Origin: an uncultured Collinsella sp.
GTDB lineage: Bacteria; Actinomycetota; Coriobacteriia; Coriobacteriales; Coriobacteriaceae
Direction of reading: 5' to 3'
Assembly (NCBI GenBank): GCA_934617135.1
Contig: CAKTUC010000032.1
Location: 1-13,272 of the forward strand
DNA length: 13,272 nucleotides
In this document: one piece after another, positions 6,370-13,272 of the stretch
Position numbering within the stretch: position 1 is the first letter of the stretch
How the letters are laid out: each line of letters begins with the position of its first letter
Notes under the pieces: model-generated
Told to the model about the DNA's origin: nothing
Seen by the model: the letters and a program-made list of their open reading frames with translations, nothing else
The model's database searches: none
Program-made: the position numbers and the translations under genes

Positions 6370-7794
6370 CTACACGAACTGCTCGTCCTGTTGCACGGGA
6401 AACGTCACTGTGATGGTGGTCCCCACCCCCAGCTCGCTTGACAGATCGAGCGAGGCGTGATGATACAGAGCGGCATGCTTGACGATGGCCAGACCCAGAC
6501 CCGTTCCACCGCGCGCTTTAGAACGGCTCTTGTCAACGCGATAGAAACGCTCGAATACCTTACCCTGCTCCTCGGGCGCAATACCAATACCCGTATCGGC
6601 AACCGACAGATACGGGTGCCCGTCGTCGTTGGTTCCGCACCGCAACGTCACCGTACCGCCGGGCCGGTTGTAGCGAATGGCGTTGCTCGCCAGGTTATAG
6701 ATGAGCTCATCGATCAGACGCGATACGCCTTCGACGACCACAGGCTTGGTCTCATGGCCTATCGTCACATTTGCCTGGCGAGCGACCTGCTCAAGACGTT
6801 GCTCGACCGCGTAGATAGCACGCGAAAGCTCAATGGGCTCCGTGGAGCCAATGGGCACCGCCTCGCCATCGCTCGCACGCTCGGCCTCATCCAAGTTGGA
6901 AAGCGTGAGGATATCGTTGACGAGCGCCGCCAAACGGCCCGCCTCACGGTAGATGCGGCCGCCAAAGGTGCGCAGATCGTCCTCACCCTCGACCATGCCG
7001 TTCGCAATGAGCTCGGCATAGCCTGAGATTGCCGTAAGCGGGGTCTTGAGCTCATGGGTGATATTGGCCGTGAACTCGCGACGCATGCGGTCGTTGTCCG
7101 CCAGCACCGCCATCTGGCGCTTGAGCTCCTGGCGTTGCGACTCAATGCGCTCGAGCATGGGAACCATCTCGGCATAAGCATGCTCGTAGCTGCGGCGCGG
7201 ATGGTCCAAATTGACCTCTTGCAGCGGCGCGATGATAGCACGGGATTCGCGGCGCGCAAGGAAAAACGAGAGCACCGCGCCCGCTGCCGCGATAAGCAGC
7301 ATCGGCGCCACCAGCGAAAGCAAAATCGCCGCAACGCCGGGTTGAGCTTGCGCCAGACGAACAACCTGACCGTTATCAAGACGCACGGCGCGATACAACA
7401 TGATCTCATCGAGCGTAGAACTTGCGCGCTCCGCGGAACCCGAGCCACTCTCAAAGGCCTCGATGACCTCGGGGCGATCGCCGTGATTGGGCAGCATTGA
7501 AGGCGATGCCTCGTTGTCGTAGGCAACCGATCCATCCTTGTTAATCAGCGTGATGCGCAAGTCCTCGCGATCGAGGCTACGCAAGAACGGGATGGGCTCC
7601 TGCTGCTCGTCGAGGGCGGCAGCAATGAGCTCAGTTTCCTGCGCCAGATTGGCACTCGTGGCATCCGCCAAGGTGTTTTGCACAAAGAATGCGCCCAGCA
7701 CCGTAAACGCCACGATAACCGCCATAGCACAGACAAAAATCGTCGCAAACACGCGATGCGACAGCGTGCGTTTTCCCTGGGGGGCGAAGACCAC
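6370..7794 (-). CDS. phoR: PhoR-like sensor histidine kinase
   Basis: This is a 474-residue membrane kinase. Two spans (about 15-38 and 154-179) flank an extracytoplasmic or PAS-like sensor domain of about 115 residues, followed by the dimerisation helix EFTANITHELKTPLTAISGYAEL with the phospho-acceptor His247, the N-box NLASNAIRYN (367-376), G1 DTGIG (400-404), F-box FERFYRVD (414-421) and G2 GGTGLGL (429-435). The start is GTG at 7794, preceded by GGAGGAG, which overlaps the last codons of phoB; only 3 nt separate the genes, so they are translationally coupled. Phosphate specificity is inferred from pstB and PhoB next door; in the family, signalling depends on the Pst transporter and PhoU, neither of which is complete in this window. 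Confidence 0.9.
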   Translation of the reverse strand: MVFAPQGKRTLSHRVFATIFVCAMAVIVAFTVLGAFFVQNTLADATSANLAQETELIAAALDEQQEPIPFLRSLDREDLRITLINKDGSVAYDNEASPSMLPNHGDRPEVIEAFESGSGSAERASSTLDEIMLYRAVRLDNGQVVRLAQAQPGVAAILLSLVAPMLLIAAAGAVLSFFLARRESRAIIAPLQEVNLDHPRRSYEHAYAEMVPMLERIESQRQELKRQMAVLADNDRMRREFTANITHELKTPLTAISGYAELIANGMVEGEDDLRTFGGRIYREAGRLAALVNDILTLSNLDEAERASDGEAVPIGSTEPIELSRAIYAVEQRLEQVARQANVTIGHETKPVVVEGVSRLIDELIYNLASNAIRYNRPGGTVTLRCGTNDDGHPYLSVADTGIGIAPEEQGKVFERFYRVDKSRSKARGGTGLGLAIVKHAALYHHASLDLSSELGVGTTITVTFPVQQDEQFV

Positions 7795-7797
7795 GGG

Positions 7798-8526
7798 TTA
7801 CTCCTCCGATACGGTGGCCGCGCTGCCGGCTTCTTCGGCATCGTCATCGGCCGAAGGCTCGGCCAGACGATAGCCCACGCCGCGCACGGTCTCTATGGCG
7901 CTCGCATGCTCGCCGAGCTTTTGGCGGAGCGTCTGCACATGTACGTCGACGGTGCGCGAACCGCCGTCGAAGTCCCAGCCCCATACGCTCTGCAGCAGCG
8001 ACTCGCGGGTAAAGACCACGCCAGGTTTGCGCATGAGGTACTCGAGCAGGTCAAATTCGCGCAGCGTGAGCTTGAGCGGTTCACCGGCAACAGTCACTTC
8101 GCGGTGACTGGGCGAAAGTACGATATCGCCCACGCTGAGCACATCGCTCGCCTGCTTGACCATGCCGCCGCGGCGCAGCAGCGCACGGCAACGGCTGGCG
8201 AGCTCCATAAGCGAGAACGGCTTGGTCAGGTAATCGTCGGCACCGCCATCGAGCGCCATGACCTTGTCGAGCTCGGTGTCCTTGGCGGTGAGCATCATAA
8301 TGGGCACCGTCGCCGTCAGGCGATCGGCACGTAGACGACGCATAATCGCCAAGCCGTCGGTATCGGGCAGCATGATGTCGAGCAGCACAGCATCGGGCAC
8401 CCGTCGCGCCACGGCGGCCTTAAACTCGCCATCGCACGAAAAGCCCTCGGCCTCGATTCCCTGCTTGCGCAGTGCATAGACCGTCAAATCCCTGATGTTG
8501 TCATCGTCCTCGACGTAATAGATCAT
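7798..8526 (-). CDS. phoB: PhoB-like response regulator (OmpR family)
   Basis: This is a 242-residue DNA-binding regulator. The receiver domain has the acidic pair DDD (7-9), phospho-acceptor Asp50 in VLLDIMLPDTDG, Thr80 and Lys102 (TKPF). The winged-helix domain (about 125-225) contains LTLREFDLLEYLM, the recognition-helix region SRTVDVHVQTLRQKLG, and the wing VRGVGYRL. A 20-residue acidic tail follows (223-242), not usual for PhoB. I place the start at ATG 8526, which has AAAGGGG about 6 nt upstream; an ATG eight codons earlier (8550) lacks any Shine-Dalgarno and would add residues before the first receiver strand. It starts 64 nt after pstB, and phoR follows with a 3-nt gap. Confidence 0.92.
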   Translation of the reverse strand: MIYYVEDDDNIRDLTVYALRKQGIEAEGFSCDGEFKAAVARRVPDAVLLDIMLPDTDGLAIMRRLRADRLTATVPIMMLTAKDTELDKVMALDGGADDYLTKPFSLMELASRCRALLRRGGMVKQASDVLSVGDIVLSPSHREVTVAGEPLKLTLREFDLLEYLMRKPGVVFTRESLLQSVWGWDFDGGSRTVDVHVQTLRQKLGEHASAIETVRGVGYRLAEPSADDDAEEAGSAATVSEE

Positions 8527-8590
8527 GTTGAACCCCTTTGCGGCCGGCATGACCGCATCTTAACCCTAAAGGCGCCTGCACTAGATAGTA

Positions 8591-9466
<876 letters not shown>

Positions 9467-9481
9467 ACCGCATACCTCCAC

Positions 9482-9507
9482 ATCGATATCAATTCAGCAG
9501 TATCGAT
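9482..9507. repeat. Inverted repeat in the pstB leader
   Basis: Perfect 7-bp arms ATCGATA (9482-9488) and TATCGAT (9501-9507) flank a 12-nt spacer directly upstream of the pstB Shine-Dalgarno (9475-9479). It may be a protein-binding site or a leader hairpin. The AT content makes a chance match possible. Confidence 0.35.
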
Positions 9508-9541
9508 AGTAGAAATTGCGGCTCATACGCACGTGAGCGCA

Positions 9542-9559
9542 TTGTCAGGTGTTTGTAAG
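9542..9559 (-). promoter_or_regulatory. Candidate Pho box upstream of pstB
   Basis: On the minus strand CTTACAA (9559-9553) and CTGACAA (9548-9542) are direct repeats matching 6 of 7 at an 11-nt period; a weaker third unit, CTCACGT, follows at the same period. PhoB/PhoP-type regulators bind tandem half-sites of this kind and spacing. It lies between the sensor kinase stop and the pstB start. Confidence 0.45.
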
Positions 9560-9569
9560 GTCGCCTTCG

Positions 9570-10814
9570 CTACGCGGCGGGCAGCTCGATGGTAAACACC
9601 GTGTGCTCGGGCGTCGATTCGCACGCAATGGTGCCGCTGTGTGCCGCGACAATCTCCTTGGCAATGGCAAGCCCCAGCCCAGCGCCACCTCGATTGGTCG
9701 CGCGCGCCGCGTCCAAGCGATAGAACTTCTCAAAGATCACCTTGAGCTTTGCCTCGGGGATAGGATCACCCTGGTTGATAAAGCGCACCCGCACGCCGCC
9801 GTTGTCTTGGCGCCCGGCTTCAATCGTAATAACCGATCCTTCGTAACTATAGGCGATGGCGTTTTTCATAATGTTGTTGAACACGCGGGCCATCTTGTCG
9901 CCGTCCACGAGCACCGTCAGATCCTCGCAGATATCGACCTGGGCTTCCTTGTGCTGTTCGTTGAGGATGGGATAGAACTCGTCGGCCACCTGCGCCAGCA
10001 GCAATCCCAGGTCGACGTAGCCGCGGGTAAGCACGATGTCGTGAAAATCGAAGCGCGTGATGTCGAAGAACTCCTCGATGAGCGCGTCGAGCCGGTGAGC
10101 CTTGTCGAGCGCCACACCCGTAAAGCGCGCACGCTGCTCAACTGGCAGATCGGGAGCCTCCTGCAACAGCGAAAGATAGCCTACCACGCTGGCAAGCGGC
10201 GTGCGTAGGTCGTGCGCCAAGTAGGTGACCAAGTCATCCTTGCGATGTGACTCGTCGCGCAGGGCCTGCTGGACTTTGCGCTCGCAATCACGAACCTTGT
10301 TGAGCGCGCCCTCGACTTCTAGAAAATCGCCGTCGATGTTGTCCCACGCGTCGGGGTGATCGATCAGGCGATCCTGAATACGGGCGGCAAGCACGCGGTC
10401 GGCATGCTGCCCGCCCTGCTCAAAGCCCTGGTAATACAGAGCGCGGCCGCAAAAGAACAGGACGCACACGGCGAGCGCCAGCACAAAGCCGAGCATGTTA
10501 AACACAAAGGCGGCGTCAAAGAACGCAGGCTCGGCCATGCCGCCAAGCGCCATGGCTCCAATCGCCAATGTGATGGTCCATGCGGCGCCGCCGATCACCA
10601 CGCAGCGGCGAACGATTTCGAATCGATCGATCAGCAAAAAGCCGATGAGTAGCACCGCCAAGATACCGACGATATTGTCGATACCGATCAACAACAGGCT
10701 CAGCAAAAAGAGCAGCACCGTCGCGAGCGCACGATTGTCGACGACCGCCCGTACATATTCAAAGAGTCGATCGGGCACCTCGAATGCCTGCCTATCGTCT
10801 TTTGTCATATCCAT
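9570..10814 (-). CDS. VanS-like sensor histidine kinase with four membrane spans
   Basis: This is a 414-residue kinase. About four hydrophobic segments (roughly 30-46, 48-64, 72-92 and 104-123) are joined by very short loops, leaving no extracytoplasmic sensing domain and no recognisable HAMP. The catalytic part is VanS-like: H-box DLVTYLAHDLRTPLASVVGY with His201, N-box NNIMKNAIAYS (313-323), a degenerate G1 region INQGDPIP in place of D-x-G-x-G, FEKFYRLD (361-368) and G2 GGAGLGL (376-382). A degenerate G1 is usual in VanS-type kinases and need not mean inactivity. ATG at 10814 has GAGGA close upstream; ATG 10808 is also possible. It starts 19 nt after the partner regulator. The ligand is unknown, and resistance should not be inferred since no vanHAX-like genes are present. 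Confidence 0.9.
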   Translation of the reverse strand: MDMTKDDRQAFEVPDRLFEYVRAVVDNRALATVLLFLLSLLLIGIDNIVGILAVLLIGFLLIDRFEIVRRCVVIGGAAWTITLAIGAMALGGMAEPAFFDAAFVFNMLGFVLALAVCVLFFCGRALYYQGFEQGGQHADRVLAARIQDRLIDHPDAWDNIDGDFLEVEGALNKVRDCERKVQQALRDESHRKDDLVTYLAHDLRTPLASVVGYLSLLQEAPDLPVEQRARFTGVALDKAHRLDALIEEFFDITRFDFHDIVLTRGYVDLGLLLAQVADEFYPILNEQHKEAQVDICEDLTVLVDGDKMARVFNNIMKNAIAYSYEGSVITIEAGRQDNGGVRVRFINQGDPIPEAKLKVIFEKFYRLDAARATNRGGAGLGLAIAKEIVAAHSGTIACESTPEHTVFTIELPAA

Positions 10815-10833
10815 GTCCTCACAAACAAAGGCG

Positions 10834-11529
10834 TTATTCGATGATGTAGCCGACGCCCCAGACGTTTTTGATAAAGCGTGGCTTTTGGGCGTCGTCGCCG
10901 ATCTTTTCGCGCAGGTGGCGGATATGCACCATCACTGTGTTGTTGGAGCCGGGCATAAAGTCCTCGTTCCACACCGCGCGGAACAGGTCCTCCACGGGCA
11001 CTACGCTGCCGCGATGCTCGACCAGATACAGCAGGATGGAATACTCGATGGGCGTCAGGCGCACCGGCGCACCGTCCACCGTCACGGCACGGGCGTCGCG
11101 GTTGATCTCAAGGCCGTCGAGCTGGAGGGTCGGAGACTCGGTCGTCTGCGCGCGGCTACCGTAGCTGGTGTAGCGGCGCAGCTGGGCATGGACGCGCGCG
11201 ATAAGCTCCAACGGGCGGAACGGCTTGACCACGTAATCGTCTGCGCCGAGCGAAAGGCCTTCGATCTTGTCCTGCTGGGCATCGCGCGCCGTCAGCATAA
11301 TCACGGGATAGGTATGGCTGGCACGGATGGTACGCAGCAACTCAAAGCCGTCGATATCGGGCAGCATGACATCCAGCAGCGCCAGGTCAAACTCCTGCTC
11401 CAGGATCGCCTTGGCCGCATCGGCCCCGCTGTAGGCGATCTGGACGTCAAAGCCCTCTTTTGTAAGGTAGATACCAACCAGGTCGGCGATGGCCTTCTCG
11501 TCATCAACTACCAAAATGCGCTCGTTCAT
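10834..11529 (-). CDS. VanR-like response regulator (OmpR family)
   Basis: This is a 231-residue regulator paired with the kinase downstream. The receiver domain has ILVVDDE (5-11), phospho-acceptor Asp53 in LALLDVMLPDIDGFELL, Thr80 and Lys102 (VKPF). The winged-helix output domain (about 133-231) contains LTPIEYSILLYLVEHRG, VPVEDLFRAVW, the recognition helix NNTVMVHIRHLREKIG, and the wing FIKNVWGVGYIIE. The overall style is that of VanR and related envelope-stress regulators. ATG at 11529 follows GAGGAG. It is transcribed away from the carboxypeptidase gene across a shared 197-nt spacer, making that gene an obvious candidate target. Confidence 0.93.
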   Translation of the reverse strand: MNERILVVDDEKAIADLVGIYLTKEGFDVQIAYSGADAAKAILEQEFDLALLDVMLPDIDGFELLRTIRASHTYPVIMLTARDAQQDKIEGLSLGADDYVVKPFRPLELIARVHAQLRRYTSYGSRAQTTESPTLQLDGLEINRDARAVTVDGAPVRLTPIEYSILLYLVEHRGSVVPVEDLFRAVWNEDFMPGSNNTVMVHIRHLREKIGDDAQKPRFIKNVWGVGYIIE

Positions 11530-11549
11530 GCGTGCTCCTCTCGCGCTCC

Positions 11550-11555
11550 ATTATG
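11550..11555 (-). promoter_or_regulatory. Candidate -10 of the VanRS-like operon
   Basis: The minus strand reads CATAAT here, 21 nt before the regulator ATG, which would give a leader just long enough for the GAGGAG ribosome-binding site. There is no convincing -35 at 16-18 nt, so an activator may be needed. Confidence 0.35.
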
Positions 11556-11594
11556 CCCGAGACGGCGCACGCCACACACAACAAGCGCGGGCGA

Positions 11595-11609
11595 TTAAGT
11601 CGACCTTAA
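11595..11609. promoter_or_regulatory. Short palindrome in the divergent spacer
   Basis: TTAAG-TCGAC-CTTAA has perfect 5-bp arms between the VanRS-like operon and dacA. It is AT-rich in a GC-rich spacer and placed where a regulator could act on both genes. Chance cannot be excluded. Confidence 0.25.
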
Positions 11610-11681
11610 GCACCCATGCGCCCGTTCGAGCACAGATGCGGGCCGTGCACGCGCGCAACGATCGTCACCGCCGGTAAACGA

Positions 11682-11687
11682 TATACT
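11682..11687 (+). promoter_or_regulatory. Candidate -10 of the dacA promoter
   Basis: TATACT matches the -10 consensus well and lies about 40 nt before the proposed GTG start. The expected -35 position has no good match. Transcription from here rules out a start at the upstream ATG 11616. Confidence 0.45.
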
Positions 11688-11726
11688 CTAGTGCTAGAAG
11701 AGACCATCCCGTCGAAAGCGAAATCC

Positions 11727-13067
11727 GTGAAGTCCCTCACCTCTTTTGCAAAGCGCTCTGTCCAGCTTGTCGCCGGCTTTGCCTGCGCCATCACCCTTGC
11801 CGCCGGCATGCCTACTGCTGCCGGCGCACAAGTGCTCACAACCGACAACGTTTGTGGCAAAACTGCCGATGCTCGTGGCATCACGGCAGAGAACCTGCCC
11901 GACATCGATGCCACCAACGCGATCGTCATGGGCAAGGACGGCACCGTCTATTACGCCCGTAGCGCCGACGAGCAGGTTAAGATCGCGTCGATTACCAAGG
12001 TCATGACCGCAATTTTGACCGTCGAGAACTGCAAAATGGACGAGAAGGTCACGGTGAGCAACGCTGCCGCCACCGTAGGCAACTCGACTGCCGGCCTGCT
12101 CGAAGGCGACGAGCTCACCGTGGAGCAGGCACTACGCGGCCTGATGATCCCCTCGGGCAACGACGCCGCCATCGTGCTTGCCGAGTACGTGGGCAAAAAG
12201 ATCGACCCCAAGACCAAAGATGCCGAGGCAACCTTTGTGAAGGCCATGAACGAGCGCGCCAAAAAGCTCGGCTGCACCGGCACGGTCTTTGAGAACCCAC
12301 ACGGTCTGGACTTTGATGAGTGGGCCGGCGACATGCACTCGACCGCGCATGACGTGGCGCTGATGATGCAGGAGGCCATGAAAAACGACACGATTCGTGA
12401 AGTCGTGGCAAGCGAGGATTCTTGGATTGAGGTCACGGGCGCTGATGGCTCTGACCATTCGCACTCCATGGACACGCACAACGTTTTGCTCGGTCAGGAC
12501 GGAAACATTGGCGGCAAGACCGGAACCACCGACGACGCGGGCTATTGCTTTACGAGCGCCTACAACCGCGACGGCGACGAGATCTACACCGTTATTTTGA
12601 ACTCCACCACCACCGACCAGCGCTTTACCGATACCGCCACCCTTGCCAACTGGTACTACGGCCACAAGGTCACGGTCGCGATCGCCAACACGCAGGAGAA
12701 GACCGCCAACGGCAACCCGCTCATGGCGCGCATTAGCCAGACAGATTGGACGGACAAGACGATCGACGCCACACTTGCCGATCCCGCTGCGCAGGCAACA
12801 GTCTTTTCGCTTGCCGGAGAGGTGACCGAGAAGGTTACCTACGACGACCTTTCGGGCACGGTGCATGTGGGCGATAAGGTGGGCAGCGTTACGCTCAAGC
12901 AGGACGGCACCAAAATCGCCGTCATGGATTTGGTTGCCGACGAGGAAGGCTCGGGGCCGAACCCCATTGAGTGGCTGCTCGTAAAGCTCGACCGCCTAGG
13001 CCGTCGCATCGACAACCGCCCGCTCACAGCCGAGAGCGAGACCGTAGCCAAGGCACCCGAGGTATAG
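11727..13067 (+). CDS. dacA: D-alanyl-D-alanine carboxypeptidase (DacA/PBP5 type, peptidase S11)
   Basis: This is a secreted penicillin-binding protein that trims the terminal D-Ala from peptidoglycan pentapeptides. With GTG 11727 as start it has 446 residues and begins with a signal peptide (MKSLTSFAKRSVQ, hydrophobic core, cleavage near AAGA at 34). The open frame extends to ATG 11616, but that would place 37 charged residues before the signal and lies upstream of the -10. Active-site motifs are complete: SITK (88-91, nucleophile Ser88), SGN (143-145) and KTGT (264-267). A C-terminal beta domain follows (about 315-405). The end lacks a membrane span; NPIEWLLVKLDRLGRRI (412-428) could be an amphipathic membrane-binding helix as in PBP5. 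Gram-positive relatives include DacA/DacF. It is divergent from the VanRS-like pair and is followed by a strong terminator. Confidence 0.93.
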   Translation: MKSLTSFAKRSVQLVAGFACAITLAAGMPTAAGAQVLTTDNVCGKTADARGITAENLPDIDATNAIVMGKDGTVYYARSADEQVKIASITKVMTAILTVENCKMDEKVTVSNAAATVGNSTAGLLEGDELTVEQALRGLMIPSGNDAAIVLAEYVGKKIDPKTKDAEATFVKAMNERAKKLGCTGTVFENPHGLDFDEWAGDMHSTAHDVALMMQEAMKNDTIREVVASEDSWIEVTGADGSDHSHSMDTHNVLLGQDGNIGGKTGTTDDAGYCFTSAYNRDGDEIYTVILNSTTTDQRFTDTATLANWYYGHKVTVAIANTQEKTANGNPLMARISQTDWTDKTIDATLADPAAQATVFSLAGEVTEKVTYDDLSGTVHVGDKVGSVTLKQDGTKIAVMDLVADEEGSGPNPIEWLLVKLDRLGRRIDNRPLTAESETVAKAPEV

Positions 13068-13097
13068 GGCCGGGGCAATATCACATCCAAACCAAAT

Positions 13098-13126
13098 GAG
13101 GCGTCCAACAGGGCGCCTCTATTTTT
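13098..13126 (+). terminator. Intrinsic terminator of dacA
   Basis: GAGGCGTCC (13098-13106) pairs with GGGCGCCTC (13111-13119) over 9 bp with one G-U, loop AACA, followed by TATTTTTG. It starts 31 nt after the dacA stop. Confidence 0.85.
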
Positions 13127-13129
13127 GAA

Positions 13130-13146
13130 GGTTCGAATCCCCAGCT
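13130..13146 (+). repeat. Inverted 17-nt copy of a tRNA T-arm
   Basis: GGTTCGAATCCCCAGCT is identical to the T-loop, the T-stem 3' strand and the first acceptor bases of the tRNA-Ser at 13226-13210, but in the opposite orientation. No other part of a tRNA is recognisable around it: what follows (AACGTAGCTG) is not an acceptor stem or CCA. It may be a remnant of a lost tRNA gene, an old attachment site, or a rearrangement footprint. Confidence 0.6.
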
Positions 13147-13161
13147 AACGTAGCTGATATT

Positions 13162-13187
13162 AAAAAAGGGCCCCAAATGGGACCCTT
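13162..13187 (-). terminator. Intrinsic terminator of tRNA-Ser
   Basis: On the minus strand AAGGGTCCC (13187-13179) pairs with GGGGCCCTT (13174-13166) with one G-U, loop ATTT, followed by a U-tract (the stem's last two U plus 13165-13162). It lies 14 nt beyond the tRNA 3' end. Confidence 0.85.
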
Positions 13188-13201
13188 CTTTCAATTCATA
13201 C

Positions 13202-13272
13202 TGGCGGAGAGCTGGGGATTCGAACCCCAGATGCCCTTTTGGGGCATACTCGCTTAGCAGGCGAGCACCTTC
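13202..13272 (-). tRNA. tRNA-Ser(GCT), 3' part (5' end beyond the window)
   Basis: On the minus strand the anticodon stem CTCGC/GCGAG encloses CTGCTAA (13260-13254), giving anticodon GCT, which reads AGC and AGU. A long variable arm follows (stem ATGCCC/GGGCAT, 13247-13231), the class II feature of tRNA-Ser, then the T-stem TGGGG/CCCCA around TTCGAAT, the acceptor strand GCTCTCC, discriminator G and an encoded CCA (13204-13202). The 5' acceptor strand and D-arm are mostly beyond the right edge. Confidence 0.93.

Noticed and set aside
9467..9481. GTG 9481 as pstB start
   Set aside because: The strong GGAGGT at 9479-9474 is correctly placed for ATG 9466 and would be inside the gene if GTG 9481 were used.
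9570..11529. Vancomycin resistance locus
   Set aside because: Only the regulatory pair is VanRS-like. No vanH, D-Ala-D-Lac ligase or vanX homologue is present; the neighbouring enzyme is an ordinary S11 carboxypeptidase.
11616..11726. Upstream ATG extension of dacA
   Set aside because: The added 37 residues are charged, precede the signal peptide and begin upstream of the -10 hexamer; GTG 11727 gives a standard signal peptide.

Overview
The window looks like chromosomal DNA of a high-GC Gram-positive bacterium. Gene content and protein style (YhgE/Pip protein, 674-residue HtpG, CpsC/CpsD/CpsB module, PhoBR, VanRS-like pair, S11 carboxypeptidase) suggest Actinomycetota, most likely class Coriobacteriia and close to Collinsella. 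That placement is inferred from reading the proteins, not from a search. Almost every gene lies on the minus strand; only the carboxypeptidase at the right end is on the plus strand.

Layout from left to right: (1) 1-1070, the N-terminal part of a YhgE/Pip membrane protein on the minus strand, cut by the window edge, with an operator-like palindrome over its probable promoter. (2) 1071-1339, a gap holding that palindrome and a very long hairpin just beyond the htpG stop. (3) htpG (HSP90), whose leader contains a terminator-like hairpin. (4) A probable operon read leftwards: cpsC (Wzz-type membrane modulator), cpsD (BY tyrosine kinase), cpsB (PHP-type tyrosine phosphatase) and a GNAT acetyltransferase. 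No glycosyltransferase, flippase or polymerase gene lies beside it. (5) A phosphate block read leftwards: pstB, phoB, phoR, with a candidate Pho box before pstB but no pstS, pstC, pstA or phoU in view. (6) A second two-component pair, VanR/VanS-like, whose sensor has four membrane spans and no extracytoplasmic domain. (7) Divergent from that pair, a secreted D-alanyl-D-alanine carboxypeptidase (DacA/PBP5 type) with its own terminator. (8) The 3' part of tRNA-Ser(GCT) on the minus strand with its own terminator, plus a 17-nt inverted copy of its T-arm between the two terminators.

The common theme is the cell envelope: tyrosine-phosphorylation control of an exopolysaccharide or other envelope process, phosphate sensing and uptake, a VanS-like membrane sensor next to a peptidoglycan D,D-carboxypeptidase, and a YhgE/Pip membrane protein. 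I see no CRISPR array, transposase, integrase, toxin-antitoxin pair or recognisable defence system. The coding genes are familiar families. The less ordinary material is in the spacers and in how the genes are grouped.
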